DNA from: Oscillospiraceae bacterium
GTDB lineage: Bacteria; Bacillota; Clostridia; Saccharofermentanales; Saccharofermentanaceae
Length of the DNA stretch: 46,590 nt
NCBI GenBank assembly: GCA_902801755.1
Contig: CADCJM010000012.1
Location: 1 to 46,590, forward strand
Reading direction: 5' to 3'
The first letter of the stretch is position 1; each line of letters begins with the position of its first letter. A program made the translations under genes and the position numbers. The notes beneath the pieces are model-generated. The model saw only the letters and a list, made by a program, of their open reading frames with translations. It was not told the DNA's origin and ran no database searches. Positions 39,446-46,590 of the stretch are shown piece after piece.

Positions 39446-40822
39446 ATGGGATTGATTAGCTTAATCAAGAATGTTGCAGGAACAACTTTTGATTCTATCA
39501 GCAGCCAGGTTCAGGATCAGTATCTTGAGTTCTTTACACAGGACTCTTTAGGTCAGGATATCCTTGTAAAGAAGGGCGCTAACAAGATGGAGAGAGGCAG
39601 AAACAAGGGTAATTCCGAAGTTATCTCCAACGGATCCATCATCAACGTACCTGAGGGTTGCTTCTGTCTCCTCGTTAACAACGGAGAGATCGTAGATGTA
39701 GTATCTGACGCAGGCGCTTATAAGTGGGATACTTCCACTGCACCTTCAATTCTCGCTAACAAGAATTTCGGTGAGAACGTAAAGCAGTCCATCGGTGACA
39801 TCTGGAACCGTATGAAGATGGGCGGAGAGATTCAGCAGCAGCAGAGAGTTTACTTCGTAAACAAGCTCGAGATGATGAATCAGAACTTCGGTACACCTTC
39901 ACCGGTACCTTATGCAGACCCTGAATATCGTAACATCTATATCCGTTTGAACGGTACATTCTCCTTCAGAGTTGAGAATCCTGTTACTTTCTTCAGAAAC
40001 ATCGTTGGAAACGTAAAGGACGAGTACACAGTTGCAGACTTCATGGGAACACCCGCTAAGCCTCAGCAGCCTCGCCTTGAATTCCTTGACAACATCACAG
40101 AAACACTCAATAAGTGCGGCGGCCCTTACCCGAACGGTATCATGTTCTCAACATTGCCTTCCAAGCAGGGCGAGTTCCGTAGATACATGCAGGATTGCCT
40201 TGACGACGAATGGCTCCAGAAGAGAGGTATCGTTGTAGAGAAGGTTGCCATCGCTTCCGTTACACCTGACGATAAGTCCCGTGAAAGAATCGAGAAGGTT
40301 GATGAGTCCAAGCTCTATGGTCAGGATCAGGCTGCTCTCGGTGCAGCTGTTGCATTAGGCCAGACAGAGGCTATGAAGAATGCTGGTGCTAACGCTAACG
40401 GCGCAGTTAACGGCTTCATGGGTCTCGGTATGATGGGCGCAGTCGGCGGCAACAACGCTACAGCAGCAGCTCTTAATACAGTTCAGGCTAACCAGGGCCA
40501 GCCCCAGACAGGTTTCTTTGCTGGTCAGACAGCAGCACCTGCAGGCGCTCCCGCAGCAGCTGGTTGGACATGTTCTTGCGGCCAGACAGGTAACACAGGT
40601 AAGTTCTGGGGCAACTGTGGTCAGCCTCAGCCCGCTCCCGTAGCACCTGCAGCAGGCTGGACATGCTCTTGCGGCCAGACAGGCAACACAGGTAAGTTCT
40701 GCGGCAACTGCGGCGCACCTGCACCTGCAGCAGCTCCTACAGCTTGCCCTAAGTGCGGCTACAAGCCCGCTGACGGCAATATGCCTAAGTTCTGCCCTGA
40801 GTGCGGCACAAAGATCGAATAA
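39446..40822 (+). CDS. SPFH-domain protein (YdjI/virion-core-like) with C-terminal zinc ribbons
   Basis: A 458-residue protein. Residues 1-290 are an SPFH/Band-7-like domain (VPEGCFCLLVNNGEIVDVVS; YIRLNGTFSFRVENPVTFFR), as in COG4260 proteins such as YdjI. A Gly/Ala/Asn-rich linker follows (ANANGAVNGFMGLGMMGAVG). Three Cys motifs end the protein: TCSCGQTGNTGKFWGNCG, its near-identical copy TCSCGQTGNTGKFCGNCG, and CPKCGYKPADGNMPKFCPEC. The first copy has Trp in place of one zinc-binding Cys. YdjI works with PspA-like membrane stress proteins in Bacillus; here no such partner is adjacent. AGGAGGAA precedes the ATG; codon use suggests high expression. Confidence 0.9.
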   Translation: MGLISLIKNVAGTTFDSISSQVQDQYLEFFTQDSLGQDILVKKGANKMERGRNKGNSEVISNGSIINVPEGCFCLLVNNGEIVDVVSDAGAYKWDTSTAPSILANKNFGENVKQSIGDIWNRMKMGGEIQQQQRVYFVNKLEMMNQNFGTPSPVPYADPEYRNIYIRLNGTFSFRVENPVTFFRNIVGNVKDEYTVADFMGTPAKPQQPRLEFLDNITETLNKCGGPYPNGIMFSTLPSKQGEFRRYMQDCLDDEWLQKRGIVVEKVAIASVTPDDKSRERIEKVDESKLYGQDQAALGAAVALGQTEAMKNAGANANGAVNGFMGLGMMGAVGGNNATAAALNTVQANQGQPQTGFFAGQTAAPAGAPAAAGWTCSCGQTGNTGKFWGNCGQPQPAPVAPAAGWTCSCGQTGNTGKFCGNCGAPAPAAAPTACPKCGYKPADGNMPKFCPECGTKIE

Positions 40823-40853
40823 GATCTTAAGTTTTCAAATTGAAACACTTATG

Positions 40854-40883
40854 GAGGCTGTCTCTTCGGAGACAGCCTCTTTG
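40854..40883 (+). terminator. Terminator of the SPFH gene
   Basis: An 11-bp perfect stem GAGGCTGTCTC / GAGACAGCCTC with a TTCG tetraloop, then TTTGATTT. It shares its stem with the other GGCTGTC terminators. Confidence 0.95.
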
Positions 40884-40943
40884 ATTTGCGCTTAATTTTT
40901 TTATATTTGTTAAATACTGTCGAAAACACGCTGCTCCATGATG

Positions 40944-40949
40944 TATAAT
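40944..40949 (+). promoter_or_regulatory. -10 box before the glycan cluster
   Basis: TATAAT at 40944-40949, with TG two bases upstream (TGTATAAT). The -35 region is not convincing. The transcript would have a leader of about 140 nt before the first glycosyltransferase, containing a small frame (40992-41102). Confidence 0.45.
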
Positions 40950-40991
40950 CAGTTTCGGGGATAGATTTTTTTGTTGGAGAGTGTAAAGGGT

Positions 40992-41102
40992 ATGAACGGG
41001 TTGCGGCATTATATGTCGGTTTGTTCAGTATATTTGCTGAACGTTGTTTTTGTTTGTTTTCCGGAAGAATCAGAGATCGGCAGGAGGGCAGTTTATGTCT
41101 GA
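40992..41102 (+). CDS. Possible 36-residue leader ORF overlapping the glycosyltransferase start
   Basis: ATG at 40992 follows AAAGGG (40985-40990) only 1 nt away, and the frame runs 36 codons, ending in TGA at 41100-41102, 8 nt past the next ATG (41095). The peptide has a short hydrophobic stretch (VCSVYLLNVVFVCF). A leader of this size with a terminal overlap could couple translation, or it may be chance. The ribosome binding site is too close for good use. A hairpin TTCAG/CTGAA (41025-41042) lies inside. Confidence 0.25.
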   Translation: MNGLRHYMSVCSVYLLNVVFVCFPEESEIGRRAVYV

Positions 41103-41859
41103 CCTCGTAAGTGTGATCCTTCCTGCATATAACTGTGAGAAAACTTTAGCGGATACTCTGGAATCAGTTTTAAACCAGACTTATAGGGATATTGAGGTAA
41201 TCCTTATCAATGATGCTGCAAAAGACAGCACTCACGTGATCTGCGAATCATTTGCGTTAAAAGATCCTAGGATCAGGTATTACCTTAATTCCCAAAATAT
41301 CGGAACCCTTGAGACAAGGGTCAGGGCGATAAATCTTGCAAGAGGTGAATGGATCGCCTTCGTCGATTCTGATGATATATGGAGCCATGACAAGCTCGAA
41401 AAGCAGTTTGCCCTGCAAAAAGCTACAAACTGCGACCTGATCTATACCGCATCGTCCTTTATCAATGAGAACGGTGAGCCTTTTAAGTGGATAATGCATG
41501 TTCCTGAACAGGTAACTTACAAGAAGCTCTTAAGGCAGAACATCATCTCCAATTCATCTGTTCTGATGAGGAAAAGGGACTATCTTAAGTATTCTCCGTT
41601 CTCGGAGCGCGGGAACGATATGCATGAGGATTTTGCCTGCTGGCTCTGCATGCTCAGGGCAGGACTTACTGCCAGAGGCGTCAATGAGCCACTTATAACC
41701 TACAGACTCCATAAGAATTCGAGCAGCAGCAACAAGGTAAAAGCTTCCAAACTCAATATGAATACTTATAAGTATATCGGTCTTGGGTTACTCGAAAGGT
41801 ATTTCTACCAGGGCTGCTATGCTGTGAACGGCCTGCGTAAATATATGCATTTCAGATAA
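41095..41859 (+). CDS. Glycosyltransferase family 2
   Basis: A 254-residue GT-A fold enzyme. The start SDLVSVILPAYNCEKTLADT is the classic GT2 N-terminus, and the nucleotide-sugar/metal motif is FVDSDDIWSHDKLEKQ. The acceptor-side region is SSVLMRKRDYLKYSPFSERG then DMHEDFACWLCMLRAGL (ED motif). It transfers a sugar to a surface glycan or lipid-linked intermediate; the sugar is unknown. The frame is open from 41044, but AGGAGGG and the position of SVILPAYN fix ATG 41095. It heads a cluster with a second GT and a Wzy-like protein. Confidence 0.93.
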   Translation: MSDLVSVILPAYNCEKTLADTLESVLNQTYRDIEVILINDAAKDSTHVICESFALKDPRIRYYLNSQNIGTLETRVRAINLARGEWIAFVDSDDIWSHDKLEKQFALQKATNCDLIYTASSFINENGEPFKWIMHVPEQVTYKKLLRQNIISNSSVLMRKRDYLKYSPFSERGNDMHEDFACWLCMLRAGLTARGVNEPLITYRLHKNSSSSNKVKASKLNMNTYKYIGLGLLERYFYQGCYAVNGLRKYMHFR

Positions 41860-41871
41860 GGAGAGCATCAG

Positions 41872-42693
41872 ATGAGACGCAATCTGGAAGTGCTTGTAAG
41901 TGCGCTCGAAAAAGATCCGATGAAGCTTGCCTCCGCCATGAACCTTGAGTGTGATGCTCTTATCGTCAATCAGGGAAACAGGGATTCCGGTTACGAATAT
42001 GAGAATGAGAACAGGCTTAAAATCAGGGTTATAGAATCATGTGCAAGAGGCATAGGCAGATCCAGAAATCTGGCACTTGATAAGGCCGACAGCAAGATCG
42101 TTCTGTTTTCCGACGACGATATAGTTTATTCAAAAGGCTATGCTGACAGCATCTTAAAGGCTTTCAGTTCCGATCCGGGTGCCGACATCATAATGTTTAA
42201 TGTCGATGTCTGTGAAGAGCGGAGGACCTATCATATAGACAGGCCTTTGAGAGTACATAAATGGTCGGTCGGAAGATATCCCTGTTATGCGGCCGCAGCT
42301 AGGCTTGAGAGCATAAGAAAGCCCGGGATCAGATTCTCAGAACTTTTCGGAGGCGGAGCAAAATATTCCAGCGGAGAAGACAATTTGTTCTTTATGGACT
42401 GTTTAAGGGCAGGCCTGGTTATAAAGGCCGTTCCGGTCAATATCGGAAAAGAAGTGCCAAGAAAGTCCACCTGGTTCAACGGTTTTAATGAGAAATTCTT
42501 CAAGGACAGGGGAGTGCTCTACAGCTTTTTATATGGAAGATTTGCGGTCATCTGGGCTTTAAGATTTGTTCTTGCAAAAAGGAAGTCATATGAGAATTCG
42601 GTTAAGCCTTCTGATGCCTTCAGATGGATGAAGGGAGGCATAGCTGAAGGGAAGCGCCTGGTGCTTTCTTCAGGAAGGAAGGATATCTTATGA
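41872..42693 (+). CDS. Glycosyltransferase (GT2-like)
   Basis: A 273-residue protein, 12 nt after the first GT. The N-terminus NLEVLVSALEKDPMKLASAM is unlike standard GT2 starts, but VIESCARGIGRSRNLALDKA with IVLFSDDDIVYSKGYAD gives a clear DDD metal motif. SSGEDNLFFMDCLRAGL is an ED catalytic region. The basic C-terminus (RWMKGGIAEGKRLVLSSGRK) may bind the membrane face. It overlaps the polymerase gene start by 4 nt. Specific sugar unknown. Confidence 0.88.
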   Translation: MRRNLEVLVSALEKDPMKLASAMNLECDALIVNQGNRDSGYEYENENRLKIRVIESCARGIGRSRNLALDKADSKIVLFSDDDIVYSKGYADSILKAFSSDPGADIIMFNVDVCEERRTYHIDRPLRVHKWSVGRYPCYAAAARLESIRKPGIRFSELFGGGAKYSSGEDNLFFMDCLRAGLVIKAVPVNIGKEVPRKSTWFNGFNEKFFKDRGVLYSFLYGRFAVIWALRFVLAKRKSYENSVKPSDAFRWMKGGIAEGKRLVLSSGRKDIL

Positions 42694-44039
42694 GTCTAAA
42701 AAACAGCATAGGAAATCTGGTATCTGAAGAGGCTTTTTACAAGGCCTCTGTGATACTGCTCGGAGGGCTTCCGGTAATTGAGGTGATCACGGAGATCATA
42801 GTAAGGTTCGATGACAGGATCATTCCTTCGTTTTTCCTTCCTCAGGTTACAGGGCTTTTCGGAATACTTGGAACACTTCTTGTTATCTTTTACTGGCTTT
42901 CTATGGAGCGCGGGAAAAGAAAGCTCAGGATTGCGGATATCTTTTATTTCACACTTCTGTTCTTCATGATCATATCCGCGGTTTTCTCGCGCAATCCGGG
43001 CCTTTATGCTGCCGGAGATTACTTTTATTGCGAGAACCCCTTGCATTTCCTTGCATATTACTGGATTTATTTTGCCGGAACCCTTATAGATGATCCAAAA
43101 TACAGACGAAACATCCTTTTCCTGTTTGCGGGTGTGGCTGTGCTTGAAGGCGTATTTGCTTTCCTTCAGACATTTAATATTGAGCTTGCTTACAGCCTTT
43201 ACTATTACACTAAACATACAGCCTACGGTCTTACGCAGAACAGTAATTACTACGGAGGCTTGTGTGCTGTTTTCATTGCAGGGATATCCGGCATGTATAT
43301 TTTCTCTGATGAAGTAGCCGGATCAAAGGTCCTGAAATACACGCTTCCTGCGGTCCTCACAGTGCTTTTCTACACAATGTTAGCAAGCAGGGCAAGACTT
43401 GCCTGGGTAGGTTTTGCTGGGCTTGTAGTCTTTTATATTATCTCCTTTACCATTATGTACAGGAAAGACAAGGAAACAGTTAAGCCAGCCATTAAGCGTT
43501 CGCTAGTGCTTCTTGCAGCTTTTTCTGCGGTCGTGCTTATAGCTTTATTTTTCACGGATTATATAAGGGAAGCGGCTGTCAGATCTTACTGGGAAGTTGC
43601 TAACGGTAATGTGGACAAGGTTGGAACAGACCGTATCTATAACTGGAAAATGGGACTTAGAAGTGTTCCGGATAACTGGCTTACCGGTGTCGGCCTAGAT
43701 AACTACAGCTATGTGTTCCGCTCATCTCCTGAGGTTTACTTCCAGGCAAAAGCCCATAACGAATATATCCATGTACTTGTAACGCAGGGCGTTCCCGCCG
43801 TGATCAATTATCTGGCTCTTTTGATATTTGCAGGTGCCGGTGCCGTTAAGAGTGTTATTAATGACACTTCGAAAGAAAGGCGCGCGGTCACTTGGATATT
43901 GATCGGAATGTTCATCACATACTGCGTACAGGCGCTTTTCAACGGAAGTGTGACTTATGTCGCGGTTTACTTCTGGTTCATCACAGGATTGATCACACCG
44001 AGAACTGTTATCGGGCGTAACAAAAACAGGTTGTTTTAA
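42690..44039 (+). CDS. O-antigen ligase/polymerase (Wzy/WaaL-like) membrane protein
   Basis: A 449-residue protein with about 11 membrane helices. The large loop before the last helices contains VGTDRIYNWKMGLRSVPDNW, LTGVGLDNYSYVF and QAKAHNEYIHVLVTQGVPAV, the conserved RxxxW...G.G...HN.Y pattern of the Wzy_C/O-antigen ligase family. It would polymerise or ligate the repeat units made by the preceding glycosyltransferases. Its ATG overlaps the GT stop (ATGA). Its stop codon at 44037-44039 lies immediately before the glmM coding sequence, which lacks a normal start (see glmM). Confidence 0.88.
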   Translation: MSLKNSIGNLVSEEAFYKASVILLGGLPVIEVITEIIVRFDDRIIPSFFLPQVTGLFGILGTLLVIFYWLSMERGKRKLRIADIFYFTLLFFMIISAVFSRNPGLYAAGDYFYCENPLHFLAYYWIYFAGTLIDDPKYRRNILFLFAGVAVLEGVFAFLQTFNIELAYSLYYYTKHTAYGLTQNSNYYGGLCAVFIAGISGMYIFSDEVAGSKVLKYTLPAVLTVLFYTMLASRARLAWVGFAGLVVFYIISFTIMYRKDKETVKPAIKRSLVLLAAFSAVVLIALFFTDYIREAAVRSYWEVANGNVDKVGTDRIYNWKMGLRSVPDNWLTGVGLDNYSYVFRSSPEVYFQAKAHNEYIHVLVTQGVPAVINYLALLIFAGAGAVKSVINDTSKERRAVTWILIGMFITYCVQALFNGSVTYVAVYFWFITGLITPRTVIGRNKNRLF

Positions 44040-44043
44040 TCAG

Positions 44044-45396
44044 ATTTGTGATTTTGGTACCGACGGTTTCAGAGGAGAAGCAAATAAAGCCCTCACTGCA
44101 CAGAAAGCATTCCAGGTAGGCAGATACATCGGCTGGTATTACGGTCAGCAGCACGATGACAAGAGAGCGAAGATCATCATCGGCAAAGACACAAGAAGAA
44201 GTTCTTATATGCTTGAGGCAGCTCTTACTGCCGGCATCACATCTTCAGGTTCTGATGCATACCTTCTTCACGTAACAACAACACCTTCAGTCTCATATTG
44301 CTGCAGAACAGACGGTTTTGACTGCGGAATCATGATCTCTGCATCTCACAATCCTTTCTACGATAACGGCATCAAGATCATGCGTGCCAACGGTCAGAAG
44401 ATCGAGGCAGAGATCGAAGAGAAGATCGAAGCTTATATTGACGGCGAGATCGATGAGATCCCTCTTGCAGAGCGTGAGGCGATCGGTAATGTAGTTGACT
44501 ACGCTGCAGGACGCAACCGTTACATCGGCTATCTCATGACAGTTCCTACAAGAGCATTCAACGGCATGAAGGTCGGTCTTGACTGCGCTAACGGTGCTTC
44601 ATGGAATATCGCAAGATCAGTTTTCGAGGCTCTGGGCGCAAAGGTTTATATCATCAACAACACACCTGACGGTCTTAATATCAATACAAACTGCGGTTCC
44701 ACACATATCGAGAACCTCAAGAAGTATGTTCTTGATAACGGACTTAACGTAGGTTTTGCTTACGACGGCGACGCTGACAGATGTCTTTGCGTTGACGAAT
44801 TAGGAAATGAAGTCAACGGCGACCAGATCATGTATCTCTGCGGTAAGTATCTGAAGGAGAGCGGCAAGCTCGACGGCAATACGATCGTTACAACTATCAT
44901 GAGCAACATGGGCCTTTACAAGGCTTGTGAAGCAATCGGCATCCGTACTGAGAAGACGGCAGTAGGCGATAAGTATGTTGCTGAGAACATGATGCAGAAC
45001 GGCTTCGTCTTAGGCGGCGAGCAGTCCGGCCACATCATTTTCGCAAAATATGCGACAACAGGTGACGGAATCCTCACATCCCTCATGGTACTCATGACAA
45101 TGCTCGAGAAGAAGCTTCCGCTCTCTATGCTCGCAGGCGAGATGAAGATGTTCCCGCAGTGCCTTAAGAACGTTGTAGTTAAGGATAAGGAAGAAGCACA
45201 GAAGAATCCTGCAGTCCTTAAGGGTGTTGAGGAAGTTAACAAGGCATTGGGCGGCGACGGAAGAATGCTCCTTCGTGCATCCGGTACAGAACCGAAGATC
45301 CGCGTCATGGTCGAGGCCAAGACAGACGAGCTCTGTGAGAAGTATGTAGATCAGCTTATCGCAGTCATTAAAGAACAGGGTCTTGCTGCAGATTAA
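44044..45396 (+). CDS. glmM: Phosphoglucosamine mutase without a canonical start codon
   Basis: It interconverts glucosamine-6-P and glucosamine-1-P on the way to UDP-GlcNAc. All four domains are present: CDFGTDGFRGEANKAL at the N-terminus, the phosphoserine loop GIMISASHNPFYDNG (Ser101 counted from 44044), the metal loop AYDGDADRCLCVDE, the sugar loop GGEQSGH and the phosphate loop RASGTEPKIRVMVEA. In this frame there is no ATG, GTG or TTG between an in-frame stop (43990-43992) and FGTDG. ATT at 44044 gives exactly the family length (450 aa) and numbering. ATG 44209 would drop the conserved N-terminus. No ribosome binding site is visible. It abuts the polymerase stop codon. Confidence 0.85.
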   Translation: MCDFGTDGFRGEANKALTAQKAFQVGRYIGWYYGQQHDDKRAKIIIGKDTRRSSYMLEAALTAGITSSGSDAYLLHVTTTPSVSYCCRTDGFDCGIMISASHNPFYDNGIKIMRANGQKIEAEIEEKIEAYIDGEIDEIPLAEREAIGNVVDYAAGRNRYIGYLMTVPTRAFNGMKVGLDCANGASWNIARSVFEALGAKVYIINNTPDGLNINTNCGSTHIENLKKYVLDNGLNVGFAYDGDADRCLCVDELGNEVNGDQIMYLCGKYLKESGKLDGNTIVTTIMSNMGLYKACEAIGIRTEKTAVGDKYVAENMMQNGFVLGGEQSGHIIFAKYATTGDGILTSLMVLMTMLEKKLPLSMLAGEMKMFPQCLKNVVVKDKEEAQKNPAVLKGVEEVNKALGGDGRMLLRASGTEPKIRVMVEAKTDELCEKYVDQLIAVIKEQGLAAD

Positions 45397-45404
45397 AGAG
45401 TATT

Positions 45405-45438
45405 ACGGCTTCGTATGATTTCATGCGGAGCCGTTTTA
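45405..45438 (+). terminator. Terminator between glmM and nagB
   Basis: ACGGCT / AGCCGT closes a longer imperfect stem (TCGTATG / CATGCGG), followed by TTTTATAT. Confidence 0.75.
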
Positions 45439-45468
45439 TATACAGACTAAAAGTTGGGAGAACGAATT

Positions 45469-46218
45469 ATGAGAGTCATCAGAAAGAGTAACTACGAAGA
45501 AGCTTCAATGGCATGCGCTGAGCTTATCGCTTCACAGATCAGGCTCAAGCCGGACTGCAAGATTGGTCTTGCCACAGGTTCAACACCTATCGGCACATAC
45601 AAGGATCTTGTAGATATGTATAAGGCAGGAAGCCTTGATTTCTCAAAGGTCACATCCGCTAACCTTGACGAGTACAGAGGTTTGGGCGGTGATCACGACC
45701 AGTCCTACAGATATTTCATGAACACAAATCTTTTCGATCACGTAAACATCGACAAGAGCAAGACATACGTACCTGACGGTCTTGAGGCAGACGCTGTCAA
45801 GGCCTGCACAGATTACGACAAGATCCTTGAGTCTTTGGGCCACCTTGATATCCAGCTCCTCGGAATCGGCGGTGACGGCCACATCGGCTTCAATGAGCCT
45901 GCTGACGCTTTCTGCGTAAACACACAGTGCATCGATCTTGAGAACCAGACGATCCAGGACAACGCAAGACTCTTCTTCAACGGAGATCTCGACGCAGTTC
46001 CTACACAGGCTTACACAATGGGTATCGGCTACATCATGAAGTCCACAACAGTTATCCTCATGGCTACAGGCGCAGGCAAGAAGGATATCGTTGAGAAGGC
46101 ATTCTGCGGCCCTGTTACGCCCAGAGTACCTGCTTCGATCCTCCAGCTCCACCCGAACGTAGTAGTTATCGGTGACGAGGCTGCTATCTCTGATGCAGTT
46201 GTAGCTGCTGCAAAGTAA
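45469..46218 (+). CDS. nagB: Glucosamine-6-phosphate deaminase
   Basis: A 249-residue enzyme that converts glucosamine-6-P to fructose-6-P and ammonia, the catabolic counter-step to glmM's pathway. Visible features are IGLATGSTPIGTYKDLVDMY, SANLDEYRGLGGDHDQSYRY (catalytic Asp region), LLGIGGDGHIGFNEPADAF (His/Glu of the active site) and PASILQLHPNVVVIGDEAA. GGGAG is 8 nt before ATG 45469; the open frame starts earlier at 45454 without support. The lid and length match the family (~240-260). It is a single transcript between two terminators. Confidence 0.97.
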   Translation: MRVIRKSNYEEASMACAELIASQIRLKPDCKIGLATGSTPIGTYKDLVDMYKAGSLDFSKVTSANLDEYRGLGGDHDQSYRYFMNTNLFDHVNIDKSKTYVPDGLEADAVKACTDYDKILESLGHLDIQLLGIGGDGHIGFNEPADAFCVNTQCIDLENQTIQDNARLFFNGDLDAVPTQAYTMGIGYIMKSTTVILMATGAGKKDIVEKAFCGPVTPRVPASILQLHPNVVVIGDEAAISDAVVAAAK

Positions 46219-46240
46219 TTTCAGAGCAATCGAAAAGCTT

Positions 46241-46274
46241 AAGGCAGTGTCCGTAACAGGCACTGCCTTTTTAA
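46241..46274 (+). terminator. Terminator of nagB
   Basis: AAGGCAGTG / CACTGCCTT stem with an 11-nt loop, followed by TTTAATTT. Confidence 0.88.
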
Positions 46275-46332
46275 TTTGCTGTTGCGCACAAACGCTTTCC
46301 AAACTATCATTGATTTGGAGAGGTGTTTTGAA

Positions 46333-46590
46333 ATGGGCGAGCCGTTCTTTTCAGTTATTATCGTGTCTTTGAATGCCGGGAGGCTGATCGGATCTACGGT
46401 CAGTTCTGCTTTGAGCCAGACATGCAGTGATTTTGAGATCATCGTAAAAGACGGGAAATCCACCGATGACACATTGAATAATATTCCTGAGGACGGCCGT
46501 ATAAAGCTGTTTTCGGAGCCTGACAGCAGCCTTTACGATGCAATGAATCAGGCGATCTCATATTCTTCCGGCAAATATCTTATATTCATG
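46333..46590 (+). CDS. Glycosyltransferase family 2, N-terminal part
   Basis: The first 86 codons of a gene cut by the right edge. GEPFFSVIIVSLNAGRLIGS is the GT2 N-terminus, followed by ALSQTCSDFEIIVKDGKSTD and EPDSSLYDAMNQAISYSSGK. The last residues (YLIFM) approach the expected metal motif, which is beyond the window. GGAGAGG lies 9 nt before the ATG. It indicates that the glycan cluster continues rightwards past nagB. Function beyond sugar transfer is not readable. Confidence 0.92.
   Translation, partial: MGEPFFSVIIVSLNAGRLIGSTVSSALSQTCSDFEIIVKDGKSTDDTLNNIPEDGRIKLFSEPDSSLYDAMNQAISYSSGKYLIFM

Noticed and set aside
44209..45396. glmM starting at the first in-frame ATG (44209)
   Set aside because: This would remove the FGTDGFRG and KDTRRSS segments that are essential and clearly encoded upstream in the same frame.

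Overview
The window looks like a chromosome segment of an anaerobic Gram-positive member of the Clostridia (Bacillota). The basis is AGGAGG-type ribosome binding sites, lipobox lipoproteins without outer-membrane genes, a LytTR/DUF3021 pair, ECF-type S components (including BioY), meso-diaminopimelate dehydrogenase, a YhaM-type exonuclease and moderate GC. I cannot name the genus; a gut or rumen lineage is a guess. There is no rRNA, CRISPR array, insertion sequence, phage or plasmid module. It reads as ordinary core chromosome with a few odd loci.

Layout. 1-4200: a partial AGCS amino-acid/sodium symporter (minus), a small membrane protein + LytTR regulator + DUF3021 operon, then two tandem transglutaminase-like lipoproteins and the internally deleted remnant of a third. 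4200-7940: YhaM-like exonuclease (minus) divergent from a HAD phosphatase and an ECF S component, a structured intergenic repeat, and an ECF sigma/anti-sigma pair. 8000-15010: FAD dehydrogenase, lipoprotein, DUF1508 protein, and a three-gene minus-strand ABC exporter operon with a permease-CPBP protease fusion. 15180-24823: a Lys/Ala-rich histone H1-like protein, an ABC-F ATPase, leuC-leuD-leuB, then ppx-ppk. 24774-29245: intergenic hairpins, an ABC ATPase/permease pair, a GAF-GGDEF protein and tRNA-Ala(GGC). 29326-36511: galM, acyltransferase, ilvE, SGNH hydrolase, ddh, an ATP-grasp protein and bioY. 36543-39352: an ABC operon with a P-loop ATPase. 39446-46590: an SPFH/zinc-ribbon protein, then a glycan cluster (two glycosyltransferases, Wzy-like polymerase, glmM, nagB, start of a third glycosyltransferase).

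How the genes fit together. leuCDB and ilvE serve leucine/branched-chain amino acid synthesis. ppx-ppk is a polyphosphate turnover operon. glmM and nagB control amino-sugar phosphate flux beside glycan assembly genes. ddh supplies meso-DAP or lysine.

Most notable points: (1) PPK1 carries a Lys/Ala-rich N-terminal tail like that of the free H1-like protein 7 kb upstream, and it lacks about 17 residues directly before its catalytic histidine. (2) Two copies of a roughly 90-nt intergenic element have conserved loops and covarying stems. (3) glmM has full-length coding sequence but no ATG, GTG or TTG start, and it abuts the polymerase stop codon. (4) The third transglutaminase lipoprotein has collapsed to 41 codons in frame.
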